DNA from: Malaya genurostris
Lineage: Eukaryota; Arthropoda; Insecta; Diptera; Culicidae
Assembly (NCBI RefSeq): GCF_030247185.1
Contig: NC_080572.1
Span: 123,380,928 to 123,444,927, forward strand
Reading direction: 5' to 3'
DNA: 64,000 nucleotides
The position numbers were made by a program, and so were the translations under genes. The notes below the pieces were generated by a model, which searched no databases, was not told the DNA's origin, and worked only from the letters and a program-made list of their open reading frames with translations. The first letter of the stretch is position 1, and every line of letters starts with the position of its first letter. This document shows, piece by piece, positions 43,365 to 54,790 of the stretch.

Positions 43365-44381
43365 CTGGCGATGGGTGATACGGTTATGAAACACAGCCCG
43401 GTTAGTTGGATGTAGGGATTGCGCGCGGTCAACCACGAAGCAAAACATGAAATTAGCGAGAGAGGAAACTCCGTGAATAATGACGATGAAAATAAAAATA
43501 TATCGTTGCAGTTTGTTTTGTTTTCACAGTCCGTCCGGCGGATGTATGTTCATTGCTAGTTGGACCGCATTTCTCACACCGTTGTTACCGTGCAGAACAT
43601 AAATTAAAATGTGTGCACATTTTCATTCGTAGAGCATAGGAAAAGTGCAGTGGAGCAACAGAGTGCCTTTTGGCATTTTTCAACACCAGGAATGGGAGTC
43701 CCCGAAGTTGTAACCATGGAACAAGAATTTGCGGAATTGGCGGAACAATGGGATGAAGTGAATTGCGATTCATCTCAACACCTTCGTTAGATTTTTGTCA
43801 TTTGAATTCAGTACAGGTTTGAGCACCCGTTTTTTTCTACTCCATAAAGGTTGAAACTACGAGATACTAATGGTGACAATCGAGTAGTTGGAAGTAGTGG
43901 ACCATTGTAACTTGAATAAAACGTGCACGGATGAGCAATTAGAAAGTATGGCGAGAATTACCATTTTTTTCCTCGGGACGTACTTAGATAACTGAGTAAT
44001 ATAATTGCCTTTGGAAAGTTTCAGTGAAGGTAAGTCAGATGGACAAAACATCCCTAATTCACTAGCTTTGGTTTTAGCATGGATTCTTTTTGAAAAAAGA
44101 ACCCTTCATAAATGTGGAATTCGGATTTGTCGACCTTGTAAGGGGACAGTAAAATGCAAAAAACAGCTAATTTGCAGTTCGTGCTCGCATCTCACACGAC
44201 ACAGTCGAAAATCATTTACGGTCACAAATCATATACGGTCGAAACAACAGAAACAAAGACAATACAGTACAGTGAATAATAGAGTGTACGGAATGGTCAA
44301 ATACGATTTAACAAAGCCGGAATCTTGGCCTACAAGACCAAATTCAATTTGTATAGATTAATCTTACTTAAAGAACGAATG

Positions 44382-45648
44382 AGGGGCTGGGGTCCACTAG
44401 GAGATTGAAAGTACCCATTAGCTCTCTCCGGACTGTACCAGCCTAGATGCCGTGTGGAATCCGGCGGAAAAAAATGAACCAAGAATAGATCCACTGGGTT
44501 CCTGCTTCCATGTCGTAAAAGGCGACAATTGCAGGAGTTTCTTTTTCCTTTCAGTTATCAGATATTTTCAATGTTTTACTTCTGATTACTCTACTTTACT
44601 AAATCATCTCTTTATTCAACCTATCAATTTCCGTCTAGCTTCGGAGAAAAGTTTTATTAGGAATGATTTCTTCTTCCATGTTATTGATTGTCTTTCAGGA
44701 TTATAAAATGAATGATAAAAATCAACCATTGCGCAAATCCGTTTATATTACAAAGTTAATAACAGAGTTAACATATATCGGTATATTGAATACATAGTAA
44801 AAAACACTTGATATTAATATTTCAAACAGTAAATTAATATTTTTCTCGGTAGCCGGCTGCCCAGATCAACTAATATAACCAATTAATAATTTTAATAAAT
44901 AATTAAAATAATGAAGCGAAAATAATAAAGAATCAAGACGCGTGTGAAATCTGTTGACCTTTGTTTGGTGATTTAAAATGATTTTATAATAACTGTTTAG
45001 AATATTTCAATGCAATGAATCAACTTTTGTCTAAATCCTATTCGCTCGTTTATTTTGTATCACGTAGTTTCATTTATAGAAACGTGCTTAATCCACCTAG
45101 CAGTGAGATGATGCCTTTTTTTATCAATCCGCATGTGTTTTTTTGCATGACTAAAAAAACGCGAAAGGTAGATGCATAAACGAGTGACTGCATACTCGAC
45201 AGCCGGCTGTCCGGAGTTTTGTCAATTTCGGAGATTGACTGTTTCGTGCATTATATTGCCAGCACAAAGTAACACATAAAACGATAATACTTTAAAACAT
45301 TCTTGGTAGCCGGCTACCCAGAGCAATAAACACATGATAACATTATTAAAACATTTACTAACAAAGTATCCTCTCCTGTGATGCATGTGGGAATGCAGAG
45401 GATTCCTCGGTTCTTAGTAGCAACATGCATCGAACTAACAATCCTTTCCCTCCCAAGTAGATCTGCATTCGGACGTGGCCGGCGTCGGTATTGATCAGCA
45501 TGCATGGTTCAATACAGTTTGCACAGTGTGAAACAATGTGTTATTCCCAAACATGTTACTTCAAAAAATCATTTTGCAATCTCAATTGGTCCAGATCAAT
45601 AACGGAGTAGCAACACACGGGCGGTCTCTAATGCTAATGCTAATGCTA
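44382..45648 (+). mobile_element. Inserted retroposon with 25-bp direct repeats and TAATGC tail
   Basis: The flanks 44357-44381 and 45649-45673 are identical over 25 bases (begin attaatctta, end gaacgaatg). The insert begins aggggctggggtccactagg, contains ctgcttccatgtcgtaaaag (wording seen at 5' ends of some insect LINEs) and ends in a short (TAATGC)n tail (about 45628-45648). Long duplications plus a microsatellite tail indicate a non-LTR element. No coding frame is left, so it is an internally deleted LINE or a SINE-like element; which one is unresolved. A CCGG-family fragment lies inside (45085-45240). Confidence 0.8.
45085..45240 (-). repeat. CCGG-family repeat, 3' end fragment
   Basis: Starts gcttaatccacctagcagtg and agatgatgcc, the reverse of the family's 3' end. 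Only the end is present; internal units are missing. Confidence 0.7.
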
Positions 45649-45670
45649 ATTAATCTTACTTAAAGAACGA

Positions 45671-46399
45671 ATGCATCTAGACGCTAATAATGTAAGTGAG
45701 AATCAATTTAACAAAGCGTCTAACTGTGTGTACATGATGTTTAAACGTGAAAGAGATGCAATTGCATTCGCTTCGGTTAACAATGAGGTGCACAGCGTTG
45801 AGTGTGATAACATTATATACAAAATCCCTGTGCACATGGTGGACAATGCCATAGAAGTACGCGTGCATGACCTTCCTCCGCAGGCCAGCGGTAAGTTTGT
45901 TAGGGATAATATATCGCAGTATGGTGAAATCCTTTCCATCGAAAGGGAAGTATGGCGGAATTTTTCCCCCGGCATCCGGAATGGCGTGTGAGTGGTACGT
46001 ATGCAACTACGTAAGGCAATTCCATCTTACATCATTTGTGGTCAAAGTGGGATACATATGTGTATAACGCTGATTACGTATGAAGATCAGCTGGTTACAT
46101 GCCAGTTTTGTGAACAACCGGCACACTACGGTAAACCTTGCACAGAAACTGCGAGAAGGACATCTTCAACCAAAGACAAGGTCAACCGTTCAACAATGGA
46201 AACTAGTGAGCGCAGTACTCCTGTTTCACCATCAAACCAACCAGCAACTGCAACCAATGTACAACAAGGCGCATCTAAAGCAACTAGCAACGAGCTCAAG
46301 ATTGCGAACATCAAGGAAAACGAAAAGAAGACGGAAATCAACAACAAAACCATTTCAAAAAATGCATTTTTTGAAAAATCGGCTGATTCGGCCACGTAA
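45671..46399 (+). pseudogene. ORF1 protein of copy C, with intact zinc knuckle
   Basis: Frames 45671-45991 and 45992-46399 form one ORF1 interrupted by a frameshift at about 45988. Seen: ASNCVYMMFKRERDAIAF, IPVHMVDNAIEVRVHDLPP, QYGEILSIEREVWRNFSP, then PSYIICGQSG, LVTCQFCEQPAHYGKPC (a proper CCHC, CX2CX4HX4C), and SNQPATATNVQQGAS shared word for word with copy B. Nucleic-acid binding by the protein is expected from the knuckle. It is the best-preserved of the three ORF1 copies. Confidence 0.82.
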
Positions 46400-46626
46400 A
46401 GCTTGTACGCAAATAGGCCTGAATAAAAATACCTTTTAAATAAAAAAAACTGCTAATTTTTGGCAGTTACATTGAAACTTTGGCGGGAAACATATTTCGG
46501 TTAATTTTACACCAAATATGCTCCCATATTCCCTATTGAATGATATTATCATTAAATTGTCGTTTTCTGAATAAAGTTTCTTAATCATTAACCAGTTTCT
46601 TCATTATGAGAAATGTGAAAACTCTA

Positions 46627-46730
46627 GAGAATGGACATAGCGAGATGGGTAAGACCTTCGCCCTTCATGCAGCTTATCTAGATTCGATTCCCAATCTTGT
46701 ACATAGCATCTTGTAATTGAATCTTTTTCA
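46627..46730 (+). mobile_element. tRNA-derived SINE, diverged copy
   Basis: Head with tagcgagatgggtaagacct (box A) and gattcgattccca (box B), then aatcttgtacatagc. Body is short and diverged from the 61-kb copy. Confidence 0.75.
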
Positions 46731-47349
46731 CGCGATAATGGAATGATTTTTTGTAGGTTATTTTCAGAACAAATTGGCTAGATTCTAGATTTTTTAAGAC
46801 TCGTCACCCGGAACGGCCTAGGACACACAACCGTTTTTACTTTTCTTAACGTTTCGTTTTAGACTCGTCAGTGCAGAGCAGTTAATCGAGATTGTTACAA
46901 TTCTTTATTTCTTGCGCACAAATTTTTTTTGCCACCAGCATACGCATATTCCTTGCCACACAGATTGCACTTCGTCTTTCTTGACTTTTGGTCCACGTCA
47001 AAAAATTTCCGCACGCTACTTTGTGTTGATTTTACAATTCAATTATTTTCTGAACAATTTTCATGTTATAACCTTTATTTCGAAACACGAATACTGCATT
47101 AAAAGCCAATTCCTATCGTTATTATTCCATCGTAATCGAAAGAGTGTGCAATAAGTGTGAAAAATTGAAATGATTGAATTCTCCGAGAGTATGATCTTTA
47201 TGTGCGTGTTTTGTTGATGGTTTTCTCTTATTGCACTCTCTTTCAGCGCACCAGTGAGACGAAGCGAATATGGTGAGAACGAATTTCAATGACTGCTAGT
47301 GGCATTCATGCGCGAGCTTGGCACTTCGTCGAAGCCGAAGAAATAGAAA
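46731..47349. other. Intron sequence, nothing recognised
   Basis: No recognisable domain; the 80-codon frame at 46912-47154 has no similarity that I know. Confidence 0.4.
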
Positions 47350-47455
47350 TGTTCCCTTGCGGACCAACTGGGTTCGATTCCCAACCCCGCACATAGGGTT
47401 AGAAATTTTGTCTGGTCCGAAGAAGTGAATGACCTTAAGATTAAAACCGCGATAC
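47350..47455 (+). mobile_element. tRNA-derived SINE, 5'-truncated
   Basis: Contains ctgggttcgattcccaaccc (box B), gcacatagggt, tctggtccgaagaag and gaatgaccttaag. Box A is missing. It runs into a stretch rich in gtatcgatac palindromes (47458-47560). Confidence 0.82.
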
Positions 47456-47457
47456 TG

Positions 47458-47565
47458 TAAGTATCGATACTAACAGTATCGCTCTGATGTGATATCGAAA
47501 CCCAAAATACCCAATTATTGAAAGAAAGTATCGATACCTCAAAGCATCGACTCGGTATCGGATAT
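47458..47565. repeat. GTATCGATAC-rich palindromic stretch
   Basis: Several copies of the palindrome agtatcgatact and near-variants (47459, 47541) lie between the SINE and the CCGG-repeat block. Could be a MITE end or a simple low-complexity patch. Confidence 0.5.
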
Positions 47566-47569
47566 TCCT

Positions 47570-48690
47570 AGTATGTATCTCCGGAACCAGAATTTGAACA
47601 CGGATGAAACTCAATGGGAACCTATGAGACCATAAGACCTTTCATCTCAGCCAAAATTTTTGAAAATCATGCGTCATATCATTCTATCGGAAAGGTAATC
47701 TTATCGTTTATGATTACGAATTTTCGAGAAGGCCCTTAACGCGAGTAAAACATACTAAGGACCTTGGTGTCACATTGGATTGTGAAATTATCTTTACACT
47801 TCACTATGAATATATTTTAGCCAAAGCTAAATTTGTTTCAATTTCAATCAGTTTTATGTAAAATGCACATCTTTTCAACCTCATTGGAAAAAAATACCCT
47901 TAAATTTATCCATACCCTTGTAACATTTAGGAATTTTCCATCGAAATATAAGACCTAATAAATAAATTTAAGCTTGTGAGCTCTGGGAAAATTGAATGCA
48001 TGTTCATTTTTTAATTTTTGCTATTCTCATATTTTGTTCATATTACCCTGTAATTCCGGAAGTGGATTTGGAATTATGGTAAAATTCGAAGACTGACAGT
48101 TCATAATACCTTTCATTTCAAATAACGGCTTTGAAAATCAATACAATTTTCTTCGATTAAAGTGATTGCACAATCTTCCGTTTCATAGGTGCATATCACC
48201 CTGGGACCTCGGAGTCGGCATTCAGATCCAGATAAAATTAAAATGCAGCTTATGAGACCTTAAGACCTTTCGTATGACTCTAAGTTTGTAAAAATCGATT
48301 CAACCAGTCGGCCTGGAGTCCAGCGAAAATCAGTTCAGCCAATTCTGAGAAAATTGAGACCATATTTTTTTATTTCATTGCTCCTAATAATTCCGGACTC
48401 GGAGTTTGAATGCCGATAAAGTTCTATGGCAGGCAAAGAAAACCCGGGTCGGCGAACAATACTACCTCTCTGAAAATCGGTTCTATCTTCGCCGATTAAA
48501 ATAAGTAAAGATTGCATTATCCTTTTGATGCTTATCACCATGTAACTCCGGAACCGGATGTCAGATCCGGATGAAATTCAATTGCAGCATATGAGATCTT
48601 TTACTTTAATAAAAGTTTGTGAAAATCGGTCCAGTCAGCTGCCCAAGAGGTTTTGACCACTGAGTCCGGTACATCCGGAATCAAGAATTA
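47570..48690 (-). repeat. CCGG-family repeat block with about five units
   Basis: In reverse orientation the unit phrase (cctgtaattccggaa..., ggatgaaattcaa, tatgagaccttaagaccttt, gtttgtaaaaatcg) appears near 47575, 48045, 48195, 48385 and 48540, the last four at spacings of roughly 155-190 bases. A LINE scrap sits between the first and second units. Divergence between units is high, so the block is old. Confidence 0.8.
47742..47870 (+). mobile_element. LINE reverse transcriptase scrap
   Basis: Encodes RVKHTKDLGVTLDCEIIFTL and HYEYILAKAKF, the block after the palm in Jockey/CR1-type reverse transcriptases, like 3840-3900. Truncated at both ends, with later sequence unalignable. Confidence 0.7.
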
Positions 48691-49459
48691 GGAAGCAGTG
48701 TAGTCAAAGTCAAATCTCCCAAGTTACCTTCTTCGCTTGAAAGTATGATTACACATCAGTGACAATGTCCAAAATATTTATTATTTTTGATTATATGTAA
48801 TTTAACTAAATTTGACAATGTATCTAAGCTCGTTCTACTACAGCAGTGTTTCGTTTAATTCATGGTATCAAAAAGGGACGCGAATGTTTTGTAGCACACA
48901 TTGCTATTGTTATCATGGGCAATAAAAAGTGCTATTAAAGCGCAGGTACGAGGTGATCGAGTGCATTGTCATAGCCAACACAAGGGCGATGCAATATTGC
49001 AACACAAAATTCACAAAATTGCTGTGGAGCGTGGAAATTGTAGACTTTTACAGTCTCATCCAAATCGAAATGAAAAGTTGGAAAAAATAGCAACAAGGTC
49101 CCGGAACTGAAGAAATTTGAATATTCAATTACAAAGCAAAAAAAAAGTCAGCTATTGCAAGCCGAACCCGTTATTGTTTTCCAAAAAACAGCATTCACGC
49201 GGGAGCATGACTCGGAATACCATTCGCTTCGGTTCACCGGTCGGTTCTAGTGCTTGAAGTGGGGTTTCGATTTGAATTCCGTGCCACTCGAATGCATTGC
49301 ACAGCGCAAAAGGTGGTGAAGCAGCAAATATGCTAACTTTGCTGATGGAACAGACAAGGACAGGTGTTGCGGTCAAAGTGAAATTAATAAAATTGTTTAT
49401 TCGACATTACATTACTCGCCGGAGTGCTTGGTTCCGGTTCAAAGTAGTCCCAAACTTAC
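48691..49459. other. Intron sequence near the loop exon, nothing recognised
   Basis: The part 49150-49450 is more GC-rich than average, but no further exon that fits the channel was found. Frame 49297-49569 is antisense to the exon. Confidence 0.4.
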
Positions 49460-49590
49460 CTGGTATTCACGTTCTTCGGTTCTGGCTCTGCGCCTGGCAC
49501 GGAGCGCACGTCTCCGTGCTACTCCCGGACAGACCTGACACAGGCAAAATTTGGCGTAGATCCATTTGAATGACTTGGCCAGAATATCAC
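49460..49590 (-). CDS. K2P channel exon with basic TM2-TM3 loop
   Basis: The acceptor is tggtgccag and the donor gtaagttt; 131 bases, phase 1 in, 0 out. It finishes a Gly codon, then DILAKSFKWIYAKFCLCQVC, then a strongly basic run ARRRALRARRRARTEER and EYQ. GD(I/V)(L/M)AKSFK after TM2 is a common K2P continuation. Clustered Cys (CLCQVC) and Arg residues in the cytoplasmic linker are notable; this loop is where many K2P channels are regulated, but no specific regulation can be read from sequence. Confidence 0.94.
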
Positions 49591-49786
49591 CTGGCACCAC
49601 CATAGAGGACCATCGGCGTTTTATATTGGTTGCATTCAGTCAAGCGCCAGCGGTGCGAATGATGCGATCACATCGTTGCAAACAGAAAAATAGGGCGATA
49701 AACGGAAAGAGAATATTAAAGTGAATTCCACTATTTGCTTGTTGTATTATTTGTGAGAATATTTTTAGAATTTAACTACAACTTAC

Positions 49787-49888
49787 CTATGTTGGATAGA
49801 TAAAGGAGAAACAGCGGCATTCCTATGATTGCGTAAAAGATGGTAGCAATTTTGCCCCATTCAGTGCGGGGAACGATATTCCCGTAGC
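49787..49888 (-). CDS. K2P channel exon with first filter end and TM2
   Basis: The acceptor is atttgcaacag and the donor gtaagttg; 102 bases, phase 1 in and out. It completes the split Gly of TIG, then YGNIVPRTEWGKIATIFYAI, then IGMPLFLLYLSNI. This gives the end of selectivity filter 1 (TIGYGN) and TM2. The phase-1 intron within the GYG of the first filter is a well-known conserved position in K2P genes. Confidence 0.96.
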
Positions 49889-50755
49889 CTGTTGCAAATG
49901 AAATAAAAAATAAGTATAGAAGAGCGTGAAAAGGAAAGTTCTGTGTAAAAAAATAGCGGAAATATCAAAGCTCAGAATAAAGTGTAATGTTGTAGAAACT
50001 TTTTTCAGTCCTCCAAACGAACCCAGTTGAAGTGGAAATAAAGCCACGTTGATACAAATATTTCAAATTTGTTGAAGGGTACCGGAGGTAGAGACAAAAT
50101 TGTTTTAAAGAACTAGAAAAAAACTGTAATCAACTTTGTATCAACTTTATATCCAGTTACCATTGAAGTAAATAATGTGGGACTGGAATAGTGAATCGCA
50201 GCATTCGCGCTCCACAGGATTTTAAATCAATCCGATACTGACACTTTGCATGTAGAATACCACACACAAAAACAATCTACAAAATGAAATGTTACGTATC
50301 GGTTTTAACACGTGTGTGTTATGACTATCGCTCGATGGAATAAAGAGCAATATTTCCAAATTTCAGTTGAGGATAATGCTAATGTATCAGTTGTAAAATC
50401 GATCGTCCTGTGCATGCAACATTAGCTTGTTCACCATAAATATTACTTGACGATGGATTGACAGCATTATCGCCTTCAACTGAAGGTACAATACGAAAAT
50501 AGATTTTAATATTGTATCGGATTTCAATGTCATATGCTGTGTATGTTATAACATGTTCTTGCATGCGACACGATAGTAAAGTATATGAAAACCAGCTTAA
50601 TGTAAGTTGAATGTATATGTTTTAAATCTGCAGGGATTATTTATTATAGGTGTAATAGGCTCTTATTACCGTTCTCACTTCCACTTTCACTTGAATTTTC
50701 CTATTACCAGTTTCACGCACAGTGAAGTAATCACTGTAGTGAAAAAAAAAAGTTC
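49889..50755. other. Intron sequence, nothing recognised
   Basis: Start of the 12.4-kb intron that splits the first filter. No domain-bearing frame. Confidence 0.4.
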
Positions 50756-51990
50756 TTAATCCACCTAGCAGTGAGATAATACCTTAGTTTTTTTTATCAA
50801 TCCGCATGTGTTTTTTGCGTGAATACTCTTCGATGTTTTTAAATTTCATGGAATTATTTTAATGACCGTCGTTTCAAACGACAGTTTCAAATTTCAATCA
50901 CTTTGACCTTGTAATTCTGGAACTGCAAGACTAATAGAAGAGAAAAATTGTATGAAACCATCAAATTATTCCTTTTAATCTAAACGTGTGACAATTACGC
51001 ATTTCATGAGTGAGTTCCTCTTTGAAGTTTTTGTCATCATTTAAAAGTTAAATTCGCCCAATGGATTGTAAACCATTTCATTAGATTCGAAACTTTTGAA
51101 AATGAGTGTAGCCATCTTAGAGAAATTGTAGTACATTTCAAATAAAATTTTGGAGTACTTTCCGGTATCGAAAACCGAATACCGGTAAAACTGATACAAG
51201 TTTATTTGGTCATCGACTCTCATAATCTGTGAACCCGATAAAGCCGATAAATTTATGTGAAATTTTTACACTAATTAACCGGTGTCTCCTGAATCAGAAG
51301 TCGGATCTGATTGAAAATAATAAGTTTTTTGGGAGCTTAAAATCATTCATTTGAATATTAGATGGATGAAATCGGTTCAGCCAAATGAAATTCATAAACC
51401 TTATATGAGCGCATAGTAGAAATCAGTTAAGCCATCTCCGAGAAAAAATAATGAAATTTTTTACAAACAAATTTGATTTTCTCAACGAATTTCTTCGAAT
51501 GGTACAAGGGTGTAAGAAGTTGCATTAAAACATTATTAAGAATCGTGTTTCACTTTGCTCCGAAACATCGCTTTATCATCAAGCGCGTAAAACTCCTACT
51601 ACTGGAATAAGAGGAAAAGTCGCTCCGTTAAAAATGGACGAATTTCATCAATCTATGGCTTGTTGGATAGCTATCACCGTGTGGAATCTAAGTCTAAAAA
51701 TTTATTCTGTTTTTAAAGTACATTGTGGCCGATATTGTCAAAAAACTGAAAACTTTGACATAAAACTTCGCATAACTGGAAAAGTAAACATCTCATTTCA
51801 AAAACGTTCTATAGCGTTCAGGGTGACGGGGAGACCTTTCATTTGCGATTAGTTTGTTAAAAATAGGTCTAGTCATCTCTGAGATCTCGACCACATACAG
51901 AAAAACACACAGGCATTTGCTCAGTGCGTCGAGCTGAATTGATTGGTATATTGCACTCGGCCTTTCGGGTTTCGGAGATTTTTTTTTTAA
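50756..51990 (-). repeat. CCGG-family repeat, long diverged copy
   Basis: The low end reads cttaatccacctagcagtga and the high end carries the head phrase in reverse (cgtcgagctgaattgattgg then tatattgcactcggcctttc). Units are recognisable near 50890, 51285, 51395 and 51800. About 1235 bases. Confidence 0.72.
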
Positions 51991-52089
51991 ATTTGAGTGA
52001 ATTCTATACTCGTTTTTTATAGTTATTAAAAAAAGGTAAACAAATTAATTCAAACTTTGAATCATTTCATGTGCACGGAATATACAGAA

Positions 52090-52500
52090 ACCTGTCTTAA
52101 TTTACCTAGTAGTGTGATGATGCTTTTCTTATATTTTTAAGTGTTACTATTTGAAATCAGTTGTAATTGCGGAATAGGAAGCCTGGACAAAGCTATACAA
52201 ATTTTACTTCAACTTATGTGACCATAGTTGATTTGTATCTATGTTTGTAAAAATCTGCGCTGCTGCTTCTTTTTTTTTTGTTTCGATTATAGAGGTTTTA
52301 ACCTTAAGGTCATTCGCCTCTTCGGACCAGAAAAATTTTCTGACCCTATGTGCGGGGATGGGAATCGAACCCAAGTGGCTGCTGCTTCTGATAAAACGGA
52401 GTGATATCCGGTTTGGAAAATACGATCACTATTCCGGTAACTGTAACTTAGATTTGGAATACCCGAAATCAGTGGATTTGGAGTGAAGTGCCCAACTGAT
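52090..52500 (-). repeat. CCGG-family repeat fragment interrupted by a SINE
   Basis: The low end ttaatttacctagtagtgtg then atgatgcttttc matches the family's 3' end. One degenerate unit (gtaattgcggaatagg, tatgtgaccatag, gtttgtaaaaatc) follows and is broken by the SINE at 52271-52378. Confidence 0.72.
52271..52378 (-). mobile_element. tRNA-derived SINE, 5'-truncated, with 11-bp TSD
   Basis: Flanked by CTGCTGCTTCT at 52260-52270 and 52379-52389. In reverse orientation it has a poly-A tail (tttttttttg on the plus strand), gaggcgaatgacc, and box B (ggaatcgaaccc). It is truncated before box A, 108 bases. It is inside a CCGG-family repeat, so it is younger than that copy. Confidence 0.92.
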
Positions 52501-52774
52501 GAATTGTATGACATCCTGAAGGACTGAAGCATTTACAAACGATGCCCACAGTGTGCGGAATTCGATTTCGTACACGCGTTAAAGAAAACGATACCCGTTA
52601 CCGAAGCTTGGTTTTGAAAACATCACCGAGTGCATCAGCACAGATGTGTATGAATTTTCAACCCTGTTTAAAAAGCCAGAAACGCTGAGGCTGCTGTGTG
52701 TTCGAGATATGCAAAATCCTGCGCTCCTGATACTTCTATACATCAAATTTGTGCTAGAAAGCGTTTGATTGAAT

Positions 52775-53600
52775 TCAATCTAAATAACGCATGAGTGTAA
52801 ATCATCCTAGATGGAATTAAAACAAAGTTATTTGACGCAATAGACATTATTTGGTGTGAAATATTTTTCTACTAAATTGGAATTGTGTATTGCTGTTGCG
52901 AAGAAAAAGCTTTAAAAATAACTTTATCAATTTTATTACGATCTAAACTGATTATTTTTATAGATCCTTCATCTGGCACACGTTTCTCTTCATCTAGTGT
53001 TCAATTTATTGCGAATCAACCAACTGGTTGCAAATTCGAGCACGGTGTACACCAAACGAGAAAATGTGTTGAAACAACGGTAACCGTGCTGTACCGAAAC
53101 CGGTGTTTTTCTGAGCTCTAGTGATAAAGAGTGTTTAAGGAGCATTTCTGAAAGCTACAATGACACCAGTTCGAGCATATAAATTTACCAATAGAAATTG
53201 ACATAAACGATTGATTTTCATGCTCTTTTAATACATTTAATACATTTTAATATCCTTCATTAGATTCCCTGAAGATACAAAATCGGTAATTTTGTATGAT
53301 TAACACCCCTCTGCGGTTTAAAAACAATACCAACGATTTAGAACATAAATCCATCGGCAATCATGTCTGATCTTGCTCATATGTGATCTTCTATCCCAAT
53401 GCTCAGAGCTGATTGAATCATCCAGTGACTGATATTACGAAAATCTGGAATAATTGTAGCTCAAAATCACTACCGATTTTTTGCGGCGGAAGATCAGTGT
53501 CGATGTGATTCTAAGATCAGATCAGTAGTAATGTTTATTGAGAAGGATTATAAGTGAGCATTTTCGGTAGTGATTTCGATTTGAAGATTTTCTAATCTTT
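52775..53600 (+). repeat. Unclassified repeat of about 830 bp, copy 1
   Basis: Aligns in direct orientation with 58138-58985: ggaattaaaacaaagt, catctagt, aaccgtgctg-type block with gaaaccggt, gtgataa, ggagcatt, catataaatt, tcttgctcatatgtgat, cccaatgctcagagctg and tcaaaatcactaccgat. Non-coding; no transposon ends found. Divergence is perhaps 25-30 percent with indels. Confidence 0.8.
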
Positions 53601-54359
53601 TCTCAGCCCTGATCTGGACCCGTTCAAACCGGAATGAGTTAATGATATATTTCCATTGACTAACAAAACCTGCAAATTAGAATAATTATGACGGTTGAAA
53701 TTACCAACTCTTGACACATTTTTTCCAATTGCCCACTACACTCCCACACATCGAAAAGTTTCAATTTGGCCCGTTAGTAAATGCAACTAGTTTCAGCTGG
53801 AAAAAGAACCAAAAACACAAACATATTACTTGGAAATCAAATTTAATTCTAATACAATGTTCATTGAGATTCTATTTATATATTCTTTGATGCGCAATTT
53901 ATTATTCACGATTCAGCGTACTATTGTTTTATTCTTGGTATATCTGATGGAAGCGCATTATATTTTGTATGACCAACAAAAAGAATCCTTTTGTGATCCA
54001 TGGTTATACCGCTCGAACACGAAATAAGTTGTTACTACGGTGTGTTGTTCGAGAGAGTTGGAAACTGTAAATTATGGTGAGCTGCGGAGTAATGCAGATT
54101 TTCATGAACGAACAGGCTATGGTTATGAATAGGTCGGTTACTATCAGTGTATAACAATAAGCTCCAGAACAGTAGTGGTTAAATGAAAATGATTTTTAGG
54201 TATCTGTTTTGTAGAGGATTTTTTTGTGATGAGTCTAGGTCAATGTGGGGTCAAAATATATGCCTAAATATTTGAAATAGTCCTTTTTTCCAATAAAATT
54301 TTACTTTTTAGTTGGAGATGACGATGCGTTGGTATGGATTTCCTCATATAACGGAACAT
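53601..54359. other. Intron sequence, nothing certain
   Basis: Right part may be the eroded C-terminal region of the minus-strand LINE that follows, but I cannot align it by eye. Confidence 0.4.
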
Positions 54360-54790
54360 TATATACTTAGTCTTAGCTAGTCTTTAACGATAATAAATTC
54401 GCATTGAAATATTATCCTGAAAGCACATTCCATTGAGTTAATAAAAGCATTGATGTCACCATCAGGACAGAATTGGACGGTGTCGTTGGTGAATTGTTGA
54501 AGAGATCTTTTAAGCTGTAAATTACCCATGTCATTAATACATGAAAGAAATAATAGTGCTCCAATTTTACTTCCTTGTAGAAAACCAATGTTTATGGAAG
54601 CCTTCGATGGGTATCGCCATCGCCTTCGATGGGTACAAATTCTATTAGTTAAGTAACTACGGGTAATTATCCGAATTAGCAATGTCCCTGATACCATAGC
54701 CATCAAGTTTGTCCCAAAATATGCTATGATCTAATGGCTCGAAATAGGCTTTTTTAAGGTCTAAAAATAAACAACTATTATCTCGCTTAT
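54360..54790 (-). mobile_element. LINE reverse transcriptase fragment
   Basis: On the minus strand: LDLKKAYFEPLDHSIFWDKL (first Asp block), GYGIRD, then TRSYLTNRI, LQGSKIGALLFLSCINDMG and LQQFTNDTVQFCPDGDINAF. The catalytic YADD has decayed to FTND and the VPQGS block to LQGS. A short duplication (cccatcgaaggcgatgg, about 54605-54635) interrupts it. Jockey or CR1-type; not functional. Confidence 0.82.

Larger units (their letters stand above)
44263..46450 (+). mobile_element. ORF1-only retroposon, copy C, split by another insertion
   Basis: The 5' part (MVKYDLTKPESWPTRPNSI, 44293-44355) and the 3' part (45674 onward) belong to one ORF1; they are separated by a 1267-base insert with 25-base direct repeats. 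The 3' part ends with the family tail (cggccacgtaaagcttgtac, about 46390) and poly-A near 46445. No endonuclease or reverse transcriptase frame exists, as in copy B. Confidence 0.8.

Noticed and set aside
43381..43500. Extending the 43.2-kb channel exon upstream to a hydrophobic stretch (IFIFIVIIHGVSS)
   Set aside because: The frame is open, but no acceptor gives the required phase 0 there; the AG at 43365-43366 does, and it yields a normal K2P loop.
45671..46399. Host RNA-binding protein gene
   Set aside because: The same protein module appears three times with a common retroposon tail and frameshifts, so it is LINE ORF1.
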